A DNA stretch of 64,000 bases from Rotaria socialis (lineage: Eukaryota > Rotifera > Eurotatoria > Philodinida > Philodinidae): contig CAJNYU010003364.1 of assembly GCA_905331475.1 (NCBI GenBank), positions 1 to 64,000 of the forward strand, read 5' to 3'. Shown one piece after another: positions 51,081 through 62,500 of this stretch (its first letter is position 1; each line of letters begins with the position of its first letter). The notes beneath the pieces are model-generated. The model did no database searches, was not told where the DNA came from, and saw only the letters and a list, made by a program, of their open reading frames with translations. The position numbers and the translations under genes are program-made.

Positions 51081-52197
51081 ATGGCAGATCAGAAAGATGC
51101 TCAAATCTATGAAATAGTCACTGAAAAACTATTTGATGAATACATAAATTCACCATTGGTTATAAACAAATTATTATTAGTTCACATTGAACTAGAACAA
51201 ATTTCTGTTTGTAAAATTGTAAACGAAGGACTATTGGCTATCAATCGGGATCCTGAATTTATGCAACAATTAGCTGTATGCCGTTTAAATGCTGATCATT
51301 TTTATGATTTACTTAACGCTCAACATGTTAATGCAGCGCCAACTATTCTCTTCTATCATCGGACAAAAATCATCGATCGTGTTGATGGTTTTAATCAAAG
51401 TGAATTATTAAAAAAAATCAAATCAAACATAAATAAACTCGGTGTTGTACAAACAACGGAAATAAATGCTGATAGTGATTCACAAATAATCTCTGCAGAA
51501 ACTAGAATAAAACAATTACTTGATTCATCACCTACTATTTTATTTATGAAAGGTACACCGGCTAGTCCGCAATGTGGCTTTAGTCGGCAAGCATGCCATT
51601 TACTTGATGAACACAAAATAAAATATGATTATTTTGATGTACTTGCTGATCAACATGTACGTGAGCAATTAAAAAAATACTCAAATTGGAATACATATCC
51701 ACAAGTAATTCGAAAGTACAATCACAAATTTTTTGTAAATTGTAAAAATTTCTTCGTTTTAGTTATACGTTGGCGGAGAGTTAATTGGTGGATTAGATAT
51801 AATGAAACAAATGATAGAGAATGGAGATTTTGAAGTAAAATTACAAGAAAAAAAAGTTCAAGAGAAAGATAAAGATATGAGAAAGCATTTAGAAAGTTTA
51901 ATTAACCGAGCACATTTAATGCTTTTCATTAAAGGTACACCGGAAATACCACGGTGTGGTTTCACAAAGGAACTACTCGATTTATTGGCTAAAGCCAATA
52001 TTACTGGTTATAAAACATTTGATATATTAGAAGATGAAAATGTGCGGACGAAACTTAAAGAATATTCATCATGGCAAACATATCCTCAAATATATGTTAA
52101 TGGACAGTTCATCGGTGGTTTAGATATTCTCAAACAAATGAGCGAAGAAGGAACATTGGTGCAAACTTTAACTGGAAAACAGGGAACAGAAGTTTAG
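51081..52197 (+). CDS. GLRX3: GLRX3/PICOT-type multidomain monothiol glutaredoxin
   Basis: Two exons (51081-51704 and 51763-52197, phase 0) give about 352 residues, close to human GLRX3. An N-terminal thioredoxin-like domain (about 1-115) is followed by two monothiol glutaredoxin domains: the first with CGFS at 165-168 and KYSNWNTYPQLYVGGELIGG, the second with CGFT at 273-276 and YSSWQTYPQIYVNGQFIGG. GLRX3 binds bridging [2Fe-2S] clusters and acts in cytosolic iron-sulfur delivery. Two things are odd: the thioredoxin-like domain lacks the active-site cysteine region (no WAxxC is visible), and the second domain has CGFT where CGFS is usual. An acceptor (TTATTTCAG) ends 10 bases before the ATG, 199 bases after the U2AF1 stop. 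Confidence 0.93.
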
Positions 52198-52409
52198 AAA
52201 ACAAATTTTCGTAATCATATACGTGGAAAAAAGCTTTTAGTATTAGATTTTTGTAAAGTGCCAATATATTACTATTTTTTTTAATCTCATTATTATCATT
52301 CCAAAATAAAACGATAATTTAGCTAACGAAGGAGTTCAAATCAAGATCAAGATCAATGTTTCTATTCGCTTTTTTAGATCAAATTCATACAAACGAATAT
52401 ATTTTTAAC

Positions 52410-53708
52410 ATGTCGGACAATTGGTGAGATATCTTGCTGTTGTGTCTCTTCTATTGTTTTTTGATAAATGAGATCAGATTCCATAATTTATAAGAGTAAA
52501 AATCTAAATTTGATAAATGATTCATTGGTTCGATTAATAAAAACCTAACAAACGACGTTTTCACCGCAAGCAAAAGAAGTTTCTAAATTTGAACCATGAA
52601 TTTATTTGCATATCGATTCAAGCGCATCGCGAAAACTTATTTTTTTCATAGAACTGAATATTGATTTACAGTGAAAATTTAGTAATTGATTTTTTCGTTC
52701 TAATAAGATTGAAAATATCGATGAGAATTTAGAAGAACTTCACTATCAACAGCATTAGATTGAAGAAAGCTTTGATTCATTGCTTCTTTTTTTTTTGTAT
52801 ATTTTAGGATTCAAAATCATGAAAGTTGTAAAAATTATGCACAAGAAATCAATGAAAATATTAATGAATATAATAAGTTACCCAATGGTAGTTCACAACG
52901 AGCTAAAGTAAATATTTGTTTCTTCGATAAAATATTGAAAATCTCGATTGCTTCTTTTTCTATTATAGAAATCATCCACTATTCGTACGATGATATCCGA
53001 ATTGAATAAGGATGTTGATAAACTTTCGAAGGATTTAACTACCCAGTCACGCAATGGTTCTATGTAAATGACTTTTCCATGATTGTGTTTTTTGTTTCTA
53101 TATAGATATATCTTTATCTAGAACACAACGAGAAGCAAATCGTCGACGAACATTAGTTGATGCAATAAAACAATCGAAAGAAGAAATAGAAAAATCTATG
53201 AGAGAAGGTTTTAATAACACTTCGTAAGTTTCTTTGATTCGTTCAATGGCACTGTTTTTTTAAAATAACTTGTTTCTATTAGATCTCATGATCGTATGGA
53301 TCCACGTTTAGCACCTGCTGTTGAAACGCAGTCTACTCAAGGTTTAACCAATGAAGAAATGACTGGAGTTCGTGGGAATTTACGCAAAAGTACTTTTTCA
53401 TCCACAACCAGAAATCCACATCAATAGATTTTTTTCCTTTAGATAATGATGAAGCTATTGATGCATTACACGCTATCGTGAAACGTCAAAAGGAAATCGG
53501 CGGTGCGATGCATAATGAAGTTGAAAGACACAATGAAATAATTGACACAATAACCGATCGTACCGGACTATTGGATTCTCGTGTTAAACGTCAAACAATG
53601 CTAGTTAACGTAATTGATCGAAAGTCATCCACATTATGCTTATGGGTAGTAATTATCCTTCTGTTTATCGCCATTATTGTAATAGCTTCTGTTCCATTTA
53701 AAAAATAA
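52410..53708 (+). CDS. STX8: Syntaxin-8 (Qc-SNARE of endosomes)
   Basis: Six exons in phase: 52410-52423 (a 14-base first coding exon), 52808-52907, 52969-53063, 53122-53223, 53283-53389 and 53443-53708, about 227 residues. The N-terminus (MSDNW, then AQEINENINEYNKLPNG and TIRTMISELNKDVDKL) forms the helical bundle as in human syntaxin-8. The SNARE motif covers about 140-200 (ALHAIVKRQKEIGGAMHNEV onward), with VNVIDRKSST before the C-terminal anchor LWVVIILLFIAIIVIASV. The central ionic-layer glutamine of the family reads His here (VERHNEIID, human DEQNEIID). The first exon is assigned because its phase and W fit; it lies 384 bases from exon 2. An acceptor TTTTTTAG ends 33 bases before the ATG. 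Confidence 0.9.
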
Positions 53709-53857
53709 GTTGAACGATATTTCTTTTGTTTTCTTCGTTTTCATTAACTGTAATCTATATCTATTTTTTTAATCTAAAACAATCAATGGATGATTTCGCA
53801 TTTTCGATTTTTTTTCTTCTTCTTCTTCTTCTTGACAATACGCTCTTTTTTTCTAGA

Positions 53858-55753
53858 ATGATTCCATCGCTTGTTCATCTAGCATCACGTGTATTGGGAA
53901 AATATTTTTTATCTATTGAAAGTTGTCGTTATTTACCAGATGAAATTGTTGAAAAACTTTTTGACGAATATTTAAAAACAATATCATCGTTATCAATAAT
54001 CAATGAAAATGATCTTATAAAAATAATTAATATTTTGACAGATCATCATTCAGATGTATTTTGTACAAGTTTTTGTTATTCTATAACAAATAATTTAAAT
54101 TTTTTAACGGCTAATTGTCACGTTCATTTACTAACACGGATACATTTAAACCTAGCTCAACTTGATTTTTCATATGCATTAGAAAAATTTGTTTATGAAG
54201 AAAAAAGAAAAATTTTAAATATTATCGGACAAATGGAAAATATTGAATATTTAAGATTGACGTACAATCGATTAGATGATGAAGATATTAGATTATTGAC
54301 AGCTAGTAATCGAATTCGAAGCAAAGCTTTATGTAATTTACATAGTTTACATCTTCAAGGTAAGATTAGTAATCATCATTTCAATAGAATATTCAGCAAA
54401 AATTTTATGCTTCAACAAAAAGATATTTTGAGTAAAAACTTGATTTATATCTTCAGATGCAAAGACACTATAGAGCTGGTTTAGTTTTGAATCTACCCTA
54501 GATCCAAATATATTGTTACATTGGATCGACAGTTCCTATACATTATATCGAAATTCTTTAACAGATATCTTGAATGTTCTTGGATGAAAACATTGAATTT
54601 TGCATGAGTATATGTATAGAATGCTTTTTTGTTTTTCAATAACTGAAAGAATTAGTCTCATGCCACAAGTGAAGTAGAATGGTGAAGGAAAAAATGAAGT
54701 TAGGATACACCCCAAAAATACATTCTTTTGTAAACTGTATTGTTTTTCATTCAGATAAAGTCGGTAAATCTTCTTTGTTAACTTTGCTCTATAGTGTGAG
54801 TTTGAAATAGAAAGAATTTTTCTCTCATTGGATTAGCATAAAAAGATTCGTTTTTCTTCAGTCTATATTTGCTAGTCGTCTTGAAACTGATGAGGATTGT
54901 TGAGCCTATTGCAGATTTAAAACGTTCTATTGTCTATGTCATTGTTTTTAATGGAATTGTTTGTGACTATTACTGTTATTCAATCTTATAGTGACACGAT
55001 GAAGACATGAGAACGACTGTTATTATGACGCAAGTTCCTAATTGAGAGAAATTTATTTGTCAAGTGGGATGTAGCTCTTTAAATTTGGGTTACTTAAGAA
55101 CACTTGCAGCTATTTTACAGTGCATCTATGTAAATCTAAAGTATTGTGCTGTAATTTCATCAAGTTTAGACATTATTTTACCGTACTTTGTTGTAATCAA
55201 TCAATTTATGCATTTTAGGAAATAATCTCACAAGTAGATCGGGTCGCTTTCTAAAAACATTAGCATCACTTGATAATTTGTATATTTCACTAGTCTCTTC
55301 TTCTGTAAGTGAACTCGATTATTTTATATAGAAAAAATGATTTCACGTTTGTTTAATCGTTAGGAAAAATCAGCATTTGTTAAAGAATTCGACAATCTTT
55401 GTGAATGTATTTGTTCAAAACAAAATGGCTGGGAAGAGATAATCAATCGTGGATGGATTTCAAAAATTCCTCAATTACAACCTTCAGCAACAGCAGCGGA
55501 TAATAACTTTTGTATGAGTTTATTTGAAGAATTGGAACATCGAAATAATTCTTTTTCAAATTTCTCAGATCGAAAACGACGTCGAGTAGACAACGATGAT
55601 TCTATACAATTAGTAAAACTTGTTCGATCTTGTTCAACATGTTTTCGAAATTCTACATCTAAATCAACAAAAAAACAGGAGAAAATTATTTCGAATCCAA
55701 CAGGATTTATGGATTCAGCACAAGCAAATGATTTGTTATCATGTTATTTATAG
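53858..55753 (+). CDS. Leucine-rich-repeat protein, LRRC42-like
   Basis: Three exons in phase: 53858-54359, 55219-55304 and 55364-55753, about 325 residues. The N-terminal half has LPDEIVEKLFDEYLKTIS. LRR-type strands follow: NIEYLRLTYNRLDDEDIRLL (about 130-150), then across the splice junction LHSLHLQGNNLTSRSGRFLK and ASLDNLYISL. The C-terminus is hydrophilic with a basic patch (RKRRRVDND) that could be a nuclear localisation signal. The layout resembles LRRC42, but I am not sure of the orthologue. An acceptor (TTTTCTAG) lies one base before the ATG and 148 bases after the STX8 stop. The stop is only 17 bases before the acceptor of the ALDH gene, which suggests one polycistronic unit. Intron 1 (859 bases) shows no further exon. 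Confidence 0.65.
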
Positions 55754-55785
55754 GATAATTTATTTTTCAGATAAAAATCAAAAAA

Positions 55786-56124
55786 ATGTATTCGACTAAA
55801 TTTTCGGCTCTATATCGTCTTAATCAATCAATAAATCATGTTCGTCGTTCATTTTTTAGCCAAACATATATTAATGGCCAATGGGTATCATCACAATCAG
55901 GTGAAACATTTAAAGTCTATAATCCAGCAAATGGTCATGAAATAGGTAGTGTACCCGATTGCAATATTCAAGATGCTGAAAAGGCTGTTCAAGCAGCTCA
56001 TGATGCATTCCATCATAAATGGTCAATGAAAACAGGAAAAGAACGAAGCATTGTAATGAAGAAATTTTATGATTTGATTGTAAAAAATAAAGATCAACTA
56101 GGCAAAATATTAACAACTGAAATG
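55786..56124 (+). pseudogene. 5' fragment of a succinate-semialdehyde-type ALDH
   Basis: The first exon encodes 113 residues: a basic, Arg/Ser-rich leader that looks mitochondrial (MYSTKFSALYRL..RRSFF), then the start of an aldehyde dehydrogenase (YINGQWVSSQSGETFKVYNP, DAEKAVQAAHDAF, ERSIVMKKFYDLI, LGKILTTEM). It ends at a good donor (ATG|GTAATT). The expected next exon, and those with the cofactor loop and the catalytic Glu and Cys, were not found in the next 7 kb. The intron instead enters a 1.4-kb palindromic element. The acceptor TTATTTTTCAG ends 15 bases before the ATG. It is either a truncated copy or a gene with an extraordinarily long intron. The leader and ALDH family call are solid; SSADH is the likely subfamily. 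Confidence 0.75.
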
Positions 56125-56180
56125 GTAATTTTAGTTTACTACAGATATCAATTGGTGTTAATAAGAGAAATAAGAGAATG

Positions 56181-57611
56181 TAAGGTGCCGCTAAAGCAGA
56201 ATTGGAGTAAATTTTGTTTCTCGTTTATTTACATATGGTTTGATAGAGCTAGAAAAGCTGATCAAGAATATGTACTTTTTATTTCGATTTCATCTTTTTT
56301 TGGCTGAGAAAATCTTCAAAAACAAGAACGACTGAAAAAATGCTGTTTTTATGTTAAATTTAAATTTTTTACAAAAACTACCAAATTTCTTTTTCAGTTA
56401 TTTTCTGAGCATTTTTAAAGTACTACATTCTAAATCAGCATGAAAAACTGAGTAGGAAAATATTATTTGGTCAGATGTAGACCTAAAAAAGAAAAAAAAA
56501 ACTTATCTCATATAAATAGCTCCATCAGACGAAAAATACGTGTCAGTGGGCATTCTTGTAAATCTATCTAGTTTTTTCTAATAAGTGAAAGAAACAATTG
56601 TCTCATCTCATTAGAGTCGCCAAACCATGTACTACAAAAGTTATTATTTTGGTTTTTCAAATTTTTATTTTTTTGGTGAGAAATTTGAATTTTTTCGCTG
56701 TTGGGTGATGGTATGTAGTAAAAAGACGAAAAATGTGCATTTATTGGCCAGTTTTCATAACAAGAACTAATGCAAAAGGCAAAACCAATAGCATATTAGA
56801 AATCAGCGTTAAAATCTACATCGACTCATATGTGTTTGGTACAAAAATATTTCTGACGGAAAAAAGCCTGTGGTCCCCCTCAGGTATAATTTCCTAAAAA
56901 TTTTCTCCTAGTCCCCCACAGATGAATTTTTCTCAGAAAATAAAATTCAGTTTAATATAAATGAGTCGAAGTAAATTTTGACGCTGACTTCGAAAATGCT
57001 ATTGGTTTTGCCTTTTGTCTTAGTTATCGTTATGAAAACTGGTCAATACATGCAGATTTTTCGTCTTTTTGCTACATACCATCACCCAACAGCGAAAAAA
57101 TTCAAATTTCTCAACAAAAAAATAAAAATTTGAAAAAACAAAATAATAACTTTTGTAGCCCATGATTTGGCGATTCTAATAAGATAAGATAAGTATTTCT
57201 ATCACTTCTTACAAAAAACTAGATAGCTTTACAAGAACGCTCACTGAAACATACTTTTCGTCTGATGGAGCTATTTATATGAGATAAGAAATTGTTTTCT
57301 TTATTATATCTAAGTCTAATCATATAACATTTTCCTATTCAGTTTTTCATACTGATTCAGAATATAGTACTTTGGCAATACTCAGAAAAGAGCTGAAATA
57401 AAAATTTGGTAGTTTTTGTAAGAAAAACAAAATTTAACATAAAAATATGTTTTTTCTCAGGTGTTCTCATTTCTTAAGATTTTCTCAGCCAGGCACTAAC
57501 TAAATCGAAATAAAAAGTATATATTCTTGATCAGCTTTTCAAGCTCTATCAAACCATATGTAAATAAGCGAGAAACAAAATTTACTCCAATTCTGCTTTA
57601 GCGGCACCTTA
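56181..57611. mobile_element. 1.4-kb palindromic transposon relic
   Basis: The left end TAAGGTGCCGCTAAAGCAG is mirrored at the right by CTGCTTTAGCGGCACCTTA. The inverted similarity runs through about 700-base arms to a centre around 56880-56935, with small differences between arms. If the repeat begins at AGGTGCCGC, a TA dinucleotide lies on both sides, consistent with Tc1/mariner-type target choice, but this is weak evidence. No transposase frame is visible. It sits within the first intron of the broken ALDH gene. Confidence 0.8.
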
Positions 57612-59130
57612 TTATATTCGTTTCATATCATATAAAAATCTTGTTATGACGATCGATTGTTTTCTCGTGAACAATAATTTGTTGTAGGCGTTTAACCAAA
57701 TCGAATGCGAACGCATTTCTGAGTTCTTCATGTCTAGGTTTTCACATATAGTAGTGAGATTTCTTCAAACAGTGCAGTTGATGCTTCTGGGCTATTGAGA
57801 TTTTGGAGTAGGATATGAAACAATTATGTTTCTTTCTTCAAATTACTATTTTTGGCTAAATTTACGCTATTTTTTACTCACACACAAAAGATGTCTATCA
57901 AGTTGTAAGCGTAAAAATGCTCAAGATGATATCCTTTTATTTGAAGTACATATTATGAAAACAGAATACTCTCTTTTAGGCAATTCGAGATGCGTTATAA
58001 TTGAAATAAATAAAAAGCAATTCTCGAGAAAATCAGGATATATATATATATATATATATATATCTAAAGGGAAGCTTCATACTCTTATTTGAGATAAGTT
58101 TTTTCGATGGCCATCAACCCAACATCCTTTCATGACAAACCGATTAATCAAGTGAAGATATTCTTTCGTAAGTAGGCTTTCTAAAGATAGATTTTTACTG
58201 CTTCCTCTTTTTTTCTTATAAAAAGCAATGCCATTCAATGAATTATAGTACGGATAAATTCGATGACGGACTACGCCGTATTTTTGTAGAATACTGATCT
58301 TTCATATAAAGGATAAATTAATTTCATGAGTGCTGCCTTGTAAAACACCCTAGGAAATATTTCAAACGTCTCATTCGGTACATATGAGTCGAGTTTGCAC
58401 TTATAAAGATCAAAGTCAATTTAATGCTGCCGTCACTCAGTTGTATTGCGAACATCATACGAACGAGAAATATTATCCCAGGAGACCTATCTAAAAAAAA
58501 CCATCGGAAGCATCACCAATCTGATTTTTATTCAATGGGAAAACAACAACGAATAAGCCAACAAATTGAATCACACATAGAACGAATAGATATTATTTGT
58601 GCATCAATAAAATCTTGGAAGAAGTGAATAATCACGTTATTAAAAAAGCAAAGTCTACTTTTTAATTAAGACAAAAGTTCTGAAGAAGTTTTTAACAATT
58701 TTTCTACGTTCTATTGAACGCATGTTTGAAATATACTAGATGCAACAAAATTCATTGAATGATTTCCGACACTCTAAAATATGTTAAAATAACTGATATT
58801 ACAGTCATCCACATGCAATATTCTTAAAACAATCCGCCATATCTTCTGCTATTGTGAACGAGAGGAAATTACAAAATATTTCTTAAAGAAAACATTTCCT
58901 TCGTGTTACTTATTATTAGTTCAGTAAGACAAGCACAGGACATACGTTTGATACAAAACTTCGCTTTTTCGCTGAAGAGAAATAAAAAGAGATGAAGGAC
59001 ACGAAATGCAAAGAAACATTATTAAAAACAATTATTGTTTGATTCAATATATAAAGTTTATAATGGAAAGACGAGAAACAAGTTATTTAAAAGCTAATAA
59101 TAATAATTTCGTAGCGCTAACATGAACTAG
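57612..59130. other. Downstream of ALDH fragment; no intact gene
   Basis: I searched this stretch for missing ALDH exons and found none. At 58384-58627 two adjoining frames would encode MSRVCTYKDQSQFNAAVTQL and, after a shift, KQQRISQQIESHIERIDIIC; this could be a decayed coding fragment of unknown origin. A (TA)n tract lies at about 58039-58063. The rest is A/T-rich. Confidence 0.45.
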
Positions 59131-59501
59131 TTAAACATCGTTACACTGTTGTTTAGTATAAGATGATGATGGCGGTGATAATAATCCATCTTTCGTAGTA
59201 CATAGGTATCGGTTCTTATCGTCCATATGGTCGCACGATACGGGCTGCTGAATATGAATGGGCCGACCGTGTGCATTCGAATTAGATGTTGACCTATCGT
59301 ATTGTATTGCCAATGAATCACTTGGAATTCGATCAGAATTATCAAGAATTGGTTTTAAAAATGGACAACGAGACCATTTGCATATAATTGCAAAAAAGAT
59401 AGTAAATAAAATAGTTAGAACAACTAAACAGAGAGCAACAAAATCACGTGTTGATGGTGTTTGAGGTATCTCGAATGATTCTGAAAGGTCAAATTCAGAC
59501 A
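59131..59501 (-). CDS. Terminal exon of a single-pass membrane protein (partial)
   Basis: A minus-strand exon opens at an acceptor (TTCTTAG, exon from 59501) and runs to a stop at 59131, about 123 codons. It encodes a short acidic segment, one strong membrane segment (DFVALCLVVLTILFTIFF, about residues 20-42), a Cys/Lys/Trp juxtamembrane patch (CKWSRCPFLKP) and a hydrophilic tail. No true ATG opens the frame (the first codon would be split by the intron), so upstream exons must exist. An open segment at about 59893-59816 (FYINDMFPCGTTKKLDARM) bounded by splice signals could be one, but the phases do not fit directly. I do not recognise the family. A C-terminal receptor tail is one possibility. 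Confidence 0.45.
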
Positions 59502-62500
59502 CTAAGAAGAGAAAATAATTAAGAACTATTCATTCGATCTTACTCAATTTAATTTGCTTGGCTCGTAGTTTTATAAGAAAAGTTCAGCAAACTCGTACTA
59601 TCTTGAACAAACGAAGAGAAAAAAATGTAAGATTGTAAATCTTGGCTACTAGAGTCTGATTTTTCTTTCCTTTCTCTTTTCATCTCTGTTATTTATTTTG
59701 CAACGAACATATAATAGGCGTACTGCATTATTAGCTCTTTTTTCTCTCGTACTATTCACATGCATAGATAGAAGGAAATGATAAACTAAAAGAAAGAAGA
59801 GGAAAATTCATCACTTGAGCTGTCGCCATTCTAGCATCCAATTTTTTTGTTGTTCCACAAGGAAACATATCATTAATGTAAAATTTCACTAAAATATAAA
59901 TAAGTCATCCTCATCAACATATTTCATGGCACGAAAGATGTTTTTTTTTGTAGTTTGTCACAATCGATTAAATGATAGACAAATTGAAAAATCAATAAAT
60001 ACTGACACTAATGTATTGTAATAATAAAGTTTTCCGATTCAAAATTGATTTCATATTCAATTCTACTTTCACTATACAAGTTTAGCTGTTACATAGAAGT
60101 ATGGTTTCTCAGTTTTGATATTTATTCATGAAAAATCTCATAGTTATGAATGTAGCTTTGAATTGTTTAAACATGACAATCAGCGGAGTCAGTCTGCTAC
60201 AATAAAAAAATAACCAACTGAATATACAAGCACATTATTTTGACTTCTAATGTTAAATGATTAGATTTCCTTTTCTTTTTGAATCTTTTCTTATTAAGTT
60301 CTATGTCTTATTTTATTCTTCTATGAGGTACCGGTCTCAATACTTTTCAATATGACAGTACGGATGTCAGGCTAAATAATTCAGTCTATATCAATGCAAT
60401 TAGTTTTGTTAGTATATTGGTCACATGAGATTCTTTTATAATTGAGTTACTGTAAGATTATTTTTCTTTTCATAGAAGAAATCAGTAGTCTGGCGTTAAA
60501 TCAATGATTCTTATTTGAATGGACCACTTGAACTTGTCATTTTAATTATTTTTCTGTGCATCATAAACTTTACAGAATCGACTGTTGATCCACTCGATAG
60601 AAAATTAGTAGGTTTCAAAAATCGACTGGCATTAATTCAACATCCTTCCATATAAAGATTTATGCTTTTACTATCATCAACATAGCTTAGTTTAGTGTCA
60701 GTAATTGGCTTTTTTTCTGTGATAGGATCATCATAGCTTTTGACTTAAAATTGATGTTTCTTGCCAATCAATGAAAATAATAATCAAAAGTGCAATCGCA
60801 ATGGATTTAATAGAGAACATTAGCCGAACAAAATATGGTGTAATGAAAAAAAACTTTTTTCAATTTTATTTCAAAAAACAAAAATATCCAGATAAACTTT
60901 CAAAAACCTAACTGTCGTCTTGACCGGCTTGGTAGGTTTCTTTTGCAAACTGAAGATTGTTTACGGACTAAAGAAAAATGTGTAACGATCATTTATATGA
61001 GCATAACTCGATTCTAGCATTACATTAAAAAAACAGTAAAATCAAAATATCATATTACTGACATTAATAGCATTGATGTTTGTAGTTTCAATCTATAAAA
61101 AAATTATATTAACAAAATTTGTATGTTTTGAAATGAATCATTCTGTTCACAATATACTTGAGACAATTGATCGTAACATACTGAGTAAGAAAAACTTTCT
61201 TTAAATAAAAGAATAAAATAGTGCATATGATTAGACAGCTATCTGCACACTACAGATGGCATAGTACTAATTGGTTGCATGCATTCCATTGGGCATTGAA
61301 ATGATTTATAGTTTTATTCATATTGATCATATTTAGCTAACTAAAATATGCAATCTTGCCGTATCATTAGGTATAGGGTAAGTTTTCTCTATTGCCTTTG
61401 TTGGTTTTCTTTAATTTAGAAGTAAGCCAAGCCATACATTTTGAGAAAATGACTCCAAACGACATTGTTTCTTATCAAAACAGATCAATTTCGACTCTTC
61501 ATATGCTTTGACTCTTATTCTTTCATGCAACAAGAGTACAGGAGCAGACAAGTCATTTGCTGGCACGTTGTCTATCCTTATGTCACCACGAAAAAACTTC
61601 TATTCATCACAAACAATTCATCATAAATGTTAACTAAACCCCTACACAAAATAGAAGCCCATCCCCTGGGTTAGATTTCTCTGTTGAAAACCAAGGTTGA
61701 CTTCATGAAAAATGAGAGGATGAACATTTCTCTATAAAATAACGCAAAAACTGGCATTAGATCATGCTTTGTTACAAAATTATAGCTTGCGGAACAGAAA
61801 TGCCACCCGGGGGCTGCGATTCTGTAGGGGGGGGGGGGNGTAAAAACAAAAAAGAAATGGTATGTTATGAATCGTCGATATTGGAGATCTGTCTTCCAAC
61901 TTATCCAATAGTCTTCATTGTATGTTGCCTATTCTCATAACAACATCAAATTTTGCCACTGATTTCAAGCTTTTCTGTTTAACGTGTATCAAAATTATAT
62001 ATTCAGAGAATATCATATCTGAAGATCTTAAAAACATATTGATACAAATGTATGAGAATAGTATATAATCAGACATCGTCAAAACATAATTCGTAGGGAT
62101 TAGGTTACAGTCAGACAAAATCGATATAGTACAAGAAGCAACGTAAATGTGCAAATATTGACTAATAGCTACAGATCACATCCAGGGCATTTAACAGCTC
62201 ATTGAATTGGGTAATTAAGGAAGATATTTCTATTTACATATTTATCTAGTAAAACATCTGACCAAATTGAATAACACTAATACGACACGTACAACATAAT
62301 AGCGTATGTAAAACGGGAAAATGTAGAGGAACGAAAAACGCATTACTTATATTTGATTGGCTAATAAGAAAAACTATTTTTATTGCAACAGTCATATCCT
62401 ATCAATCGTTTGATTGATTTGATGATGATTATTTGAATAAAAAGAAAATAGATAAACTTGAACGTATTAAATTGAAAGTATTACATTCATAGAAAAAAGA

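Noticed and set aside
54750-54799. GKSSLLTLLYS-like exon candidate with acceptor in the LRR gene intron
   Set aside because: It looks like a GTPase P-loop, but inserting it destroys the LRR (LHLQGNNLTS) that forms when 54359 joins 55219 directly.
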